Assembly: GCA_030867875.1 (NCBI GenBank)
Contig: JAOWCC010000019.1
Location: 102,845,006-102,909,005 of the forward strand
Source of the DNA: Actinernus sp. WN-2022
Lineage: Eukaryota > Cnidaria > Anthozoa > Actiniaria > Actinernidae
Direction of reading: 5' to 3'
Length of the DNA stretch: 64,000 bases
Of the stretch, positions 1 to 11,176 are shown in pieces; the stretch's first letter is position 1; every line of letters starts with the position of its first letter. Under the pieces are notes generated by a model that saw only the letters and a program-made list of their open reading frames with translations, had not been told where the DNA came from and ran no database searches. Both the position numbers and the translations under genes were made by a program.

Positions 1-290
1 GGGGGGGGGGGGGGGTTACTCAAGAAAGTTTTATACGGGGAGGCTCCGCCCCGAGGTTCAAACCCTTACACCCTTTTATATACCATTTTGACAGAAAAGG
101 TAACCCTTTCATATACCTTTTATTTCACTTGAGTGACCTTTAAAATACTTGGATGAATCAGCCGTTAGGTGCGTCTGTTTGAGATATTATGAAATGCCAT
201 TTTAAATACCCAAATGACAGTTTTTCCTACCCTTTTCTATACCTTCAGCCTGAAAAGGCGGAGCCTCCCCGTATAGTCCATTATAGGGAG

Positions 291-322
<32 letters not shown>

Positions 323-327
323 ACCGG
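1..327. mobile_element. G-run/TACTC MITE in tandem copy A, cut by the window edge
   Basis: The window opens inside a short nonautonomous element. It begins with a G-run followed by TTACTC, contains CCTTTTATATACC-type segments, and ends with GGGAGTAACC and a C-run, so the ends are inverted. The same element lies at 5,243 and 15,910, and a diverged relative at 40,157. No coding capacity is visible. The right flank CTTGAAACACC matches the unoccupied site in copy C. A superfamily cannot be named from the ends alone. Confidence 0.6.
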
Positions 328-2337
328 GCTTGAAACACCGCCCCTCTGCACGTAAACCTTGTAACATTCGTGCGACACCTCTGTTTACCTCGATATGTCC
401 TACCAAGCTCTAATTGTGTGTATTTGTCAGTATAATATAAAGAATTTGTATGGGAACTACTAAACGGGGCCGGGAAAATCACGAATTCTACCACTATTGA
501 TAGGTCAAAATCAACTGAAATAAACATACATTTGCTGCATCTGTTGTCCTTTGTAGTTTATTAGCGATTTGGGAAAAAGGAAAAGAAGCGCAAATCGAAT
601 CCTGATTGGCCCTACTTTCCTTGCCCAAATTAGGACCGTGACTGCCCAAATTAGGTCCAAATCCTGACCCACCCCCGCCGCACATATATATTATAAACAG
701 AAGTACCCCCGGGGGGTGGGGGCTTTAGGTTAAAAATTAGAACCTTTTTTTGCTCAATTTTCCACAGGCGCCCCAAGCTCATGTTACGAAATATTAAAAA
801 TATAACTTATAAGGGTTTGTATGGGCAGCTCATTATGGGAAGCTCATATAGCCTGCCCTATATCGATATAAAATACTTTAGAAGGATACCACTCAGTCAA
901 GTTTTCAAATCCCAGCAAGAGAATTAAACGACTTGAAGAGTACAGTAAATGGTTGAAACTGATTCAACTAAAAAAGGACATCTGGTGGGGAAAAATACCT
1001 CCCGCAATCATCGTGAACAAATAATTATTTCTCCCCGAGAAATAATTGAGTCGAAAAACATTCGTATTCTGAAAAAAAAATAGCCCGAAACATAGTCCAG
1101 AGTCCAATGGTCCATTGTATGATTTACCCGATCTATGCTTTGATCACGTTCTGTTGTCACAACTTGGTCATGAAAATAACATTGATCGATGTTTGTGCTT
1201 TCCTCTATCTTGTCATAAAATACTCTCTATTGAAGATAAACTTCGAGACGAATCAAACAGACCACTGAAGTACATAGAGAGCAGAAAACCGTTAATTGTC
1301 CTCGGAAACCGGAAACCCAAGTTGCAGCCGGCTGTCAGTAAGTCTGTTAAAATTGTGTGGATGAAGGAAACGAAAGGAAACTAAAAATACAAATTAAAAT
1401 AAATACACATATTTCAATAAACGTTGTCGGAAGGAAATCAGAAAATAGAAAAGCTGTGATAATTTAAATAATAGGCGAGAGACTAAAACAAAATAGCATG
1501 ACATTCTCTTTCCGCAGATAACAATGACTTCATTAATATTCAAGTGAATACAATGGAGCAGGACGGAACACAATAGCCCCACACTCATCTTAAAGTAAAC
1601 ACCACCCAGCCAATAGGAAAGGGATATTTGAAGATATTTGAATCACAAATGTGAGAACTTTCCCCACCGTTGATTTTCATTGGAATCAAACCATTAGTAG
1701 TTTGATCGAAACTAAATTAAAACTTCAAAAGTTATCTAATGAAAGTGTATTACTTCGATGGTTTTCTATTGAATTTATGAGTAACAATAAATTTACGAGA
1801 GAGAAGAATAGAAAATTAACACCTTTTCCCATTCCTTGCCGTTCATACTAGCGTTCTTAGCCGCAGCATTACCTAAGTTGTTACTCTAAGACAGGAGTTC
1901 TTAATTTCAGTTGAAAAAGTCTTATTTTCAGTTCCTAAATTCTTAATTTAAGAACATAATAAGTATATTTGGGAAAGGGAACATTAACAATTTATAAGAC
2001 TTGACTCTGAAAATATGATAAATTCTTGAAATAATAATTCCACAGCTCTTTCCTCGGGAAGGGTTTTTGAGAATTGACTCTTGTTTTTATAAGAGAATTA
2101 CATTCAGAGTGTACCAGATTTAACTTGGTCTCAGCTATCCTATTTTCCATTTACCCCAACGTTTATAGAAATAGGTACAACATTTGATAGAAAACTGTAA
2201 ACTCCAAGTCATAGAGCGATTACCCTGTTAAAGGGATCATTTATAATAATTCATTTTCTCAAACTAGCACCCCGCTAAAAACCTAAACCAAAACCCTAAC
2301 GAAATTGTACCCTAAAATCGGTTCATACTCTGAGGCT

Positions 2338-2575
2338 AAATACAATTGAACTATAATGGAGGGTTCAGAATAGTCAGTCAAGTGATTGTTTGAAGTGTGA
2401 GGGTTGTGTAAGGGTATTCTATAGTTCAACTTGTAAGTAATATTCCTAGGTCAACACAATGACAAATACAATTGAACTATAATGGAGGATTCAGACTAGT
2501 CAGTCAAGTGATTGTTTGAAGTGTGAGGGTTGTGTAAGGGTATTCTATAGTTCAACTTATAAGTAATATTCCTAG
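2338..2575. repeat. 126-bp direct duplication inside copy A
   Basis: A segment starting AAATACAATTGAACTATAAT and ending near ATATTCCTAG occurs twice head to tail with a 126-bp period. Copy B also has two versions (8,414 and 8,540). Copies C and D have one each (from about 13,182 and 19,020). Confidence 0.8.
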
Positions 2576-2774
2576 AGAAACGAACTTCTTGTGTATATTA
2601 AGAGATAATTATTCGTTCTTTCAATCAACTGGTGAACTAATTTTCTAGTATTTATTTATTTAATCGAATTAGTTTCCGTAAAGTATTCTGAAATATTAAT
2701 TATTATTTTTCATAGTAATTCCAGTCTTATGACTTAAAAAAGTCGTATGGTTCGATTGCGTCCATGTTTGGTTA

Positions 2775-3000
2775 CCGCTATGGCGAGACTACCATTATAT
2801 GATAGAGCTTCCGAGCTCTGGGCGAGCGCTCGAAACGTCAGCTGCTACTCGCTCCCCACGGCGGTTAGCATAACTTAATCGACTTTTCGTTGATCATACC
2901 AGTGTTTATCTTCCCCGCCGATGCAGATCAACAGTACACTAGTTTTTACAGGAACTAGTCACCCTTCGTACTATAGATATATATATATATAGCTGAAGGA
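2775..3000. repeat. Penelope/hammerhead-like 3' module remnant, copy A
   Basis: The block contains GAGCTCTGGGCGAGCG, GCTCGAAACGTCAG, then GATGCAGATCAACAG and a short palindrome around ACTAGTTTTTACAGG. From memory, this closely resembles a sequence repeated throughout cnidarian genomes and linked to Penelope-like retroelements, whose terminal repeats carry hammerhead ribozymes. The usual CTGANGA core is not intact here, so a working ribozyme is unlikely. Copy D (19,330-19,580) has the full block, copy C a shorter one, and copy B has lost the hammerhead-like part. Confidence 0.35.
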
Positions 3001-5242
3001 ACCCTAACCTACTGGCAAAGGTGTTCATGATAAAGTTTCAACTCTACTCAAGGAACCACATATCAGCGTTATTTTATGAGAGACCACTTATTTATCTTTA
3101 CATCAGTCAAGGATTATAATTTTGGATTTTATGTGCAAATATCCCATACTTTTATCTTCCACATTCTTAAATACTGGCGAAAAGAACATTTTATATTGTA
3201 TCGATATTTCTACGCCGGATAACTATTTTTTGGAAAACTTTGTTTTTAAGTTTGTAAATAATATTTAGCTGTTCTTCATTTCTCCTGGCATAATTCCTTA
3301 ATCTTCATAATCAGTTAAATCACAAAACCACACATTTTAGTTTTGCCATGTGCTGTTTCCTGTTTCCCACAATAAATTATATTTCGCCATTTCCCATTTC
3401 CTAATTAATCAATCTTAGTAATTTCTCATCCCACTCAAGAATGATTACTTATTTTGGTTTCCTATCTATATCAAGCTGATATCTCTTTGGCCAGGAAACC
3501 GCAGCCAAAATACCAGGAAACCGAACAACGCAAAGCACTAAGAGGCGGAAGAACAAAGTTAATTTGCACGAGATTGGTTGGTTAGTTTGCTCGCAGTATT
3601 CATCATTTATTTCTTAAAAGTGAATGTCCAAAACAACAGAAGTACCATCTGCTCCGATATACTGTATGATACCTTTCAAGGAATAAATGTCATTGAAGAC
3701 GGAAAACCATTCAGTAACCTTCCAGTCAATACCGATGATGACTTTGGCACATGTTTTTTCATTCTAATCTTTAGTTTGCTCTTAACACTGAGTTCCCATG
3801 AAGAATATTCAAAACATTAATAATAATTTGCTAATATTTTTAGTGCGCGTTCCGTATTACAGAATAAGAATAGATGGAATAATCTTTGGAAATCACTGGT
3901 TCAGATGCATTTTGCACTGTATAATGCTTGCTGACATATATGATATTCAGGTTACATTTAGTATTCCAGTGCAACGCTAAAAAGTTGCGATATAACTCGG
4001 TGATTTGTAGTAATCATTGTGTGTATTCTTATTCCGGAATACAGTCAATAGAAAGCACCCTTAGTGTTTTTAATTAATCATCTTTATTTCACACAAACCA
4101 CCATAAACACACACATAAGCATACAAAAGGAATAATAAATTACATTTAAATATGGTGGAAGACAACCTAAATGGAAAGCCGAAGACTGATTACTTTAGGT
4201 TGCCTTTTTTTTAAGCGTGAGCTAAGCTAACAGTATAATACTGAATAATATTAAGTTAATTAATAGAACGATGATCGGTAGAGAAGGAGAAGAAGGTAGC
4301 AAAGAAGAACAGACATATCATATAGATCAGTTAATTAAGAAGATGATTGATACTAACCTATCATCTTGTTTCTTGACTCTCAAAATTCAGTGAAATAAAA
4401 GAGGGAATTGCTTTTGACGGGATTCCTTTTTGCCCAAAGTGTAAAGTAACGAACAAATTTATAGTGAAAAGGTAATTTATCGTAAAGAAATGGTTTATTA
4501 CAAGAATGTGAAGACTCGAGGCACAGTTTATAGCACAGTAAAGAAGCTATAAAACAACTACATGGAACGACAACAACGCTTATTCCAGCCACGCTTGTCC
4601 AAAATGAAGTACATTTTACAAGCCCAAACTGAGTCGCTGAGTAACTCTAGCTCAATCCAATGTATCCGATAACAGGTATTGACTGTCCGATATTAGGTTG
4701 ATGTGTCCGATAATGGGTTTGTCAAGAACGGATATCTTAATTCGATTTTTAGGGAGAATAGTCAAATTCGAAAGGAATCAGGTTATACAAACGTAGTACC
4801 AACTATTAAAGATCACGAAGGAAGAAAAACATTGGCAATATCCCTCTTTTTTTTACGACTGGAAGCGTCAAAGTAAACTATCCGATAATAGGTTGTGTTT
4901 CCTATATACTGAAATGTATTTCTATTCAAGACATTGTTTTGCCATTGCCTGCCTTTATGGGGTGCCATTGTTCTTTAATCAGAGTTGGATTCCCCTTCTC
5001 TTATTTTCGCATTAAGACTAATTTCCAGTCAATATATAAATTCAAAACACAGAAGCCATTCACGTCAAAGCTGACTATTTCTCAGTCTTAGGAGGTACTG
5101 AATCGAATGGTGCGCTTTCATATTCAAACTACTAAACATACATTGTACTTTGCCAACAAGCGTTCCCGATCAGAAGTGGAGGAAATTTGCGCGGAATGAT
5201 TGTGTTGACTCAGATGTCGAATGATTGTCACTTGAAATACCC

Positions 5243-5541
5243 GGGGGGGGGGGGGGGAGTACTCAAAAAAGTTTTATACGGGGAGGCTCTGCCCCGAGGT
5301 TCAAACCCTTACCCTTTTATATACCATTTTTGACAGAAAAGGTAACCCTTTCATATACCTTTTACTAAATTTTTCACTTGAGTGACCCTGAAAAATACTT
5401 GGATGAATCAGCCGTTAGGTGCGTCTGTTTGAGATATTTTGAAATGCCATTTAAATACCCAAATGACAGTTTTTCCTACCCTTTTCTATACCTCCAGCCT
5501 GAAAAGGCACCCCTTTCGGTCCATTATAGGGAGTAACCCCC
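5243..5541. mobile_element. G-run/TACTC MITE in copy B
   Basis: Same element as at 15,910: a G-run, GAGTACTC, then GGGAGTAACCCCC at the right end. The left flank CTTGAAATAC is the expected target. The right flank is not: it jumps straight into the middle of a foldback element, so the right target copy and half of the neighbouring element are missing. Confidence 0.65.
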
Positions 5542-5546
5542 AAATA

Positions 5547-5786
5547 CCTTCCCACTACGATGTCCTCTGTCATGCTTCTCTCCTTGTTGGGTGGTTTTAA
5601 AAGGTGAGAAACATGGCAGAGGACGTCATAGTGGCAAGGTAAGTCATTTTTATTCAAACAAATTATAGTATTTCTGGCTAGTAAACGGAGTTCGCTACGC
5701 CCCGATACAAGCCCTTATAAAGTTATATTTTCGTAAGTTATATAAAGTTATATTTTCGTAACTTGAGCTTGGCCGGGCTGCCTGTG
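5547..5786. mobile_element. Truncated foldback element in copy B
   Basis: Matches the right half and centre of the complete foldback at 16,591-16,937 and ends with GGCTGCCTGTG followed by the target sequence ACATCATC. The left arm is deleted and replaced by the adjacent MITE. Confidence 0.7.
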
Positions 5787-7127
5787 ACATCATCCAACAA
5801 TGTTGGTGCCCAACGAGTCCAGGAAACGTAAAACATTGTAGACAACAAGGATTCTGGGACCGAAATGTACCCAAAATCCTTTGTGGATGCAACAATGTTG
5901 TACGTACCACAGGCAACTCAAGCTTTAATTGTGTTTATTTGTCAGTATAATATAAAGGATTTGTATGGGAACTACTAAACGGGGAAAATCGAGAATTCTA
6001 CCACTATTGATAGGTCAAAATCAACTGAAATAAACATACATTTGCTGCATCTGTTGTCCTTTGTCGTTTATTAGCGATTTGGGAAAAAGGAAAAGAAGCT
6101 CAAATCGAATCCTGATTGCCCTACTTTCTTTGCCCAAATTAGGACCCTGACTGCCCAAATTAGGACCCTGACTGCTCAAATTAGGCTCTAATCCTGACCC
6201 ACCCCCACCGCACATATATATTATAAACAGAAGTACCCCCCGGGGGGTGGGGGCTTTAGGTTACAAATTAGAACCGGCTATTTTGCTCAATTTTCCACAG
6301 GCGCCCCAAGCTCATGTTACGAAATATTAAAAATATAACTTATAAGGATTTGTATGGGAAGCTCATTATGGGAAGCTCATATAGCCTGCCCTGTATCGAT
6401 ATAAAATACTTTAGAAGGATTCAGTCAAGTTTTCAAATCCCAGCAAGAGAATAAAACGACTTGAAGAGTACAGTAAATGGATGAAACTGATTCAAGTAAA
6501 AAAAGGACGTCTGGTGGAGAAAAACACCTCCCGCAATAATCATCGTGAACAAATAATTATTTCTCCCCGAGAAATAATTGAGTCGAAAAACATTCGTATT
6601 CTGAAAAAAAAAATTGTCCGAAAGATAGTCCAGAGTCCAATGGTCCATTGTATGATTTACCCGGTCTATGCTTTGATCACGTTCTGTTGTCACAACTTGG
6701 TCATGAAAATAACTTTGATCGATGTTTGTGCTTTCCTCTATCTTGTCATAAAATACTCTCTATTGAAGATAAACTTCGAGACGAATCAAACAGACCAAGT
6801 ACAGAGAGAGCAGAAAACCGTTAGTTGTCCTCGGAAACCCAAGCTGCAGCCGGCTGTATTAAGTCTGTTAAAATCGTTTGGATGAAGGAAACGAAAGGAA
6901 ACTAAAAATACAAATTAAAATAAATACACATATTTCAATAAACATTGTCGGAAGAAATTCAGAAAATAGAAAAGCGGTGACTAATTTAAATAATAGGCGA
7001 GAGACTAAAACAAAATAGCATGACATCCCCTTTCCGCAGATAACAATGTCTTCATTAAAAAGACGTTGATCCTATTCAAGTGAATACAATGGAGCCAGCG
7101 GAACACAATAGCCCCACACTTATCTTT

Positions 7128-7368
7128 TTTAATTATTGATTCGCGTAAGAACTATATAGAAAAAGCCAATAGACTGCGGCAATGAGTATGTCCTCTCGCA
7201 CGATCTGCGGCAATGAGTATGTCCTCTCGCACGATCTGCGGCAATGAGTGTGTCCTCTAGGACGATGTTGCTTGAAGGTGTCTTAAGTGCTGTCTGAGAT
7301 GTCCTCAGTCAAAGTTACAGCAGAACATAAAGGAAACTGTGTGCTGTTGGTCATTTTACTGTGAAAAC
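7128..7368. repeat. Copy-B-specific insertion with a 31-bp triplet repeat
   Basis: About 240 bp absent from A, C and D at the same place. It contains three tandem 31-bp units beginning CTGCGGCAATGAG at 7,174, 7,205 and 7,236. No coding capacity or convincing terminal repeats. Confidence 0.6.
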
Positions 7369-7452
7369 GTAAACACCATCCAGCCAATAGGAAAGGGATA
7401 TTTGAAGATATTTAAATCACAAATGTGAGAACATTCCTCACGGTTGATTTTC

Positions 7453-7728
7453 ATTGGAGCTGAATCGCACGGTGCATTTGCGAAATCAGACGCTGATTGG
7501 CTGAGACGGAGTGGTGATTCAGAGTGGAATCACCACTGTAGACTACGCGCGCTATTTAGAACCTAGCAAAATATCAACAAAAGTACTCAATCTTCAAGTA
7601 ATTCATCGGACAATGAGTTTCAAGGAAAATCACATGCCTGACGAGGTAATTCATCGTTAAATTGCACTTGAAAAACCGATATCGGTTTTCTCATGCAATT
7701 TAAATGTGGAATTACCTCGTCACGCATT
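7453..7728. mobile_element. Copy-B-specific insertion ending in a hairpin
   Basis: About 276 bp absent from A, C and D. TGATTTTC is present on both sides (7,445-7,452 and 7,729-7,736), a candidate 8-bp TSD. The right half, from about 7,622, folds back on itself with arms containing GACGAGGTAATT and AATTACCTCGTC around a GATATC centre. The outer ends are not good inverted repeats, so classification is open. Confidence 0.5.
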
Positions 7729-10700
7729 TGATTTTCCTATAGAATCAAACCATAGTTAGTTTGATAAAAACTAAATTAAAACTTCAAAAGTTATCTAATG
7801 AAAGTGTATTACTTCGATGGTCTTCTATTAAATTTATGAGAATCAACCAATGAAATTACGAGAAAGAAGAATAGAAAATTAACACCTTTTCCCATTCCTT
7901 GCCGTTCAGTGCTGTCGTTCTTAGCCGCAGCATTACCTAAGTTGTTACTCTAAGACAGGAGTTCTTAATTTCAGTTGAAAAAGTCTTATTTTCAGTTCCT
8001 AAATTCTTAATTTAAGAACATAATAAGTAAATTTGGGAAAGGGAACATTAACAATTTATAAGACTTGACTCTGAAAATATGATAAATTCTTGAAATAATA
8101 ATTCCACAGCTCTTTCCTCAGGAAGGGTTTTTGAGAATTGACTCTTGTTTTTATAAGAGAATTACATTCAGAGTGTACCAGATTTAACTTGGTCTCAGCT
8201 ATCCTATTTTCCATTTACACCAACGTTTATACTGAAATAGGTACAACATTTGATAGAAAACTGTAAACTCCAAGTCATAGATCAGAGCGATTACGTATAC
8301 CCTGTTAAAGGGATCATTTATAATAATTCATTTTCTCAAACTAGCACCCCGCTAAAAACCTAAACCAAAACCCTAACGAAATTGTACCCTAAAATTGTAC
8401 TCTGAGGCTACTGAAATACAATTGAACTATAATGGAGGGTTCAGAATAGTCAGTCAAGTGATTGTTTGAAGTGTGAGGGTTATGTAAGGGTATTCTATAG
8501 TTCAACTTATAAGTAATATTCCTAGGTCAACACAATGACAAATACAATTGAACTATAATGGAGGATTCAGACTAGTCAGTCAAGTAATTGTTTGAAGTGT
8601 GAGGGTTGTGTAAGGGTATTCTATAGTTCAACTTATAAGTAATATTCCTAGAGAAACGAACTTCTTGTGTATATTAAGAGATAATTATTCGTTCTTTCAA
8701 TCAACTGGTGAACTAATTTTCTAGTATTTATTTATTTAATCGAATTAGTTTCCGTAAAGGTATTCCGAAAAATAATTTTTTTCTTTTTCTTTTTCAGTCT
8801 TATGACTTAAAAAAGTAGTATGGTTCAATTCCGCCCATGTTTGGTTACCGCAATGGCTGCTACTCGCTCCCCACGGCGGTTAGCATAACTTAATCGACTT
8901 TTCGTTGATCATACCAGTGTTTACCCAAACCCACTGGCAAAGGTGTTCATGATAACGTTTCAACTCTACTCAAGGAACCACTGACATATCAGCGTTATTT
9001 TATGAGAGACCACTTATTTATCCTTACATCAGTTTTATGTCAACTTTAAAAACAAAATTAAAGGATTATAATTTTGGATTTTATGTGCAAATATCCCATA
9101 CTTTTATCTTCCACATTCTTAAATACTGGCGAAAAGAACATTTTATATTGTATCGATATTTCTACGCCGGATAACTATTTTTTTGGAAAACTTTGTTTTT
9201 AAGTTTTACGTTTGTAAATAATATTTAGCTGTTCTTCATTTCTCCTGGCATAATTCCTTAATCTTCATAATCAGTTAAATCACAAAACCACAAATCTTAG
9301 TTTTGCCATGTGCTGTTTCCTGTTTCCCACAATAAATTATATTTCGCCATTTCACATTTCCTAATTAATCAATCTTAGTAATTTCTCATCCCACTCAAGA
9401 ATGATTACTTATTTTGGTTTCCTATCTATATCAAGCTGATATTTCTTTGGCCAGGAAACCGCAGCCAAAATACCAGGAAATTGAACAACGCAAAGCACTA
9501 AGAGGCGGAAAGAACAAATGATCTTTGCACGAGATTGGTTGGTTAGTTTGCTCGCAGTATTCATCATTTATTTCTTAAAAGCATAATAAATTATTTAGCA
9601 AAACCATTTCGGTAGCTTTTTGTGAATGTCCAAAACAACAGAAGTACCATCTGCTCCGATATACTGTATAATACCTTTCAAGGAATAAATGTCATTGCAT
9701 TGAAGAAGAAAACCATTCAGTAACCTTCCAGTCAATACCGATGATGACTTTGGCACATGTTTTTTTCATTCTAATCTTGTTTGCTCTTAACAGTTCCCAG
9801 GAAGAATATTCAAAACATTTAATATATACCACCAACTTAAACCAATAATAATTTGCTAATATTTTTAGTGCGCGTTCCGTATTACAGAATAAGAATAGAT
9901 GGAATAATCTTTGGAAATCATGCACTGGTTCAGATGCATTTTGCACTGTATAGTGCTTGCTGACATATATGATATTCAGGTTACATTTAGTATTCCAGTG
10001 CAACGCTAAAAAGTCGCGATATAAGCGATTTGTAGTAATCATTGTGTGTATTCTTATTCCGGAATACAGTCAATAGAAAGCACCCTTAGTGTTTTTAAAA
10101 AATCATCTTTATTTCACACAAACCACCATAAACACACACATAAGCATACTAAAGGAATAATAAATTACATTTAAATATGGTGGAAGAAAACCTAAATGGA
10201 AGCCGAAGACTGATTACTTTAGGTTGCCTTTTTTTTAAGCGTGAGCTAAGCTAACAGTATAATACTGAATAATATTAAGTTAATAGAACGATGATTGGTA
10301 GAGAAGGAGAAGAAGGCAGCAAAGAAGAACAGACATATAGATCAGTTAATTAAGAAGATGATTGATACTAACCTATCATCTTGTTTCTTGACTCTCAAAA
10401 TTCAGTGAAATAAAAGAGGGAATTGCTTTTGACGGGATTCCTTTTTGCCCAAAGTGTAAAGTAACGAACAAATTTATAGTGAAAAGGTAATTTATCGTAA
10501 AGAAATGGTTTATTACAAGAATGTGAAGACTCGAGGCACACTTTATAGTACCGAGTAAAGAAGCTATAAAACAACTACATGCATCAACAACAACGCTTAT
10601 TCCAGCCACGCTTGTCCGAAATGAAGTACATTTTACAAGCCTAAATAGTCGCTCAGTAACTCTAGCTCAATCCAATGTCCGATAACAGATTGACTGTCCG

Positions 10701-11176
10701 ATATTAGGTTGATGTGTCCGATAATGGCTTTGTCAAGAACGGAAATCTTAATTCGATTTTCAGGGAGAATAGTCAAATTCGGAAGGAATCAGGTTATGCA
10801 AACGTAGTACCAACTATTAAAGATCACGAAGGAAGAAAGCATTGGCAATACCCCTCTTCGTAGTATACGACTGGAAGCGATCAAAGTAAACTGTCCTATA
10901 ATAGGTTGTGTTACCTATATACTGCAATGTATTACTATTCAAGAAAATTGCCATTGCCTGCCTTTATGGGGTACCATTGTTCTTTAATCAGAGTTGGATT
11001 TCCCTCAGTCTTATCTTCGCATTAAGACTAATTTCCAGTCAATATAGAAATTGAAAACACAGAAGCCTTTCACTTCAAAGTTGACTAGTTCTATCTTAGG
11101 AGGTACTGAATCGAATAATGTAGGTGCGGCGCGGAATGATTGTGTTGACTCAGATGTCGAATGATTGTCACTTGAA

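Larger units (their letters stand above)
328..5242. repeat. Tandem unit copy A (~5 kb, noncoding)
   Basis: First of four near-identical long tandem units. Shared landmarks are CACATATATATTATAAACAG at 683, a CACAGGCGCC arm near 774, a 126-bp internal duplication at 2,338 and 2,464, a hammerhead-like block near 2,790, and TTTGCCCAAAGTGTAAAG near 4,430. Reading frames are short, AT-rich and not conserved between copies because of indels, so I see no gene. The unit could be a large satellite or a local segmental duplication. Confidence 0.8.
5542..11176. repeat. Tandem unit copy B
   Basis: Second unit, aligned to copy A by the same landmarks (CACATATATATTATAAACAG at 6,211; hairpin region near 10,190; TTTGCCC near 10,445). 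Copy B has private insertions at about 7,128-7,368 and 7,453-7,728 and lacks the hammerhead-like block. A 134-codon frame at 6,481-6,885 is shared with copy D but broken by indels in A and C, so I do not treat it as a gene. Confidence 0.8.

Noticed and set aside
494..685. Glycine-rich short frames near homopolymers (also at 6,021, 11,331, 15,854 and 16,123)
   Set aside because: Translations of repeat and homopolymer sequence with no start context or conservation.
4150..4215. Small structured RNA (hairpin CAACCTAAA/TTTAGGTTG followed by a T-run)
   Set aside because: Imperfect stem, not maintained in copy B, and no promoter boxes nearby.
6481..6885. 134-codon plus frame shared with copy D (17,631-18,035)
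   Set aside because: Broken by indels in copies A and C, AT-rich, overlaps another open frame on the opposite strand, and has no recognisable motif. Sharing follows from the tandem duplication.
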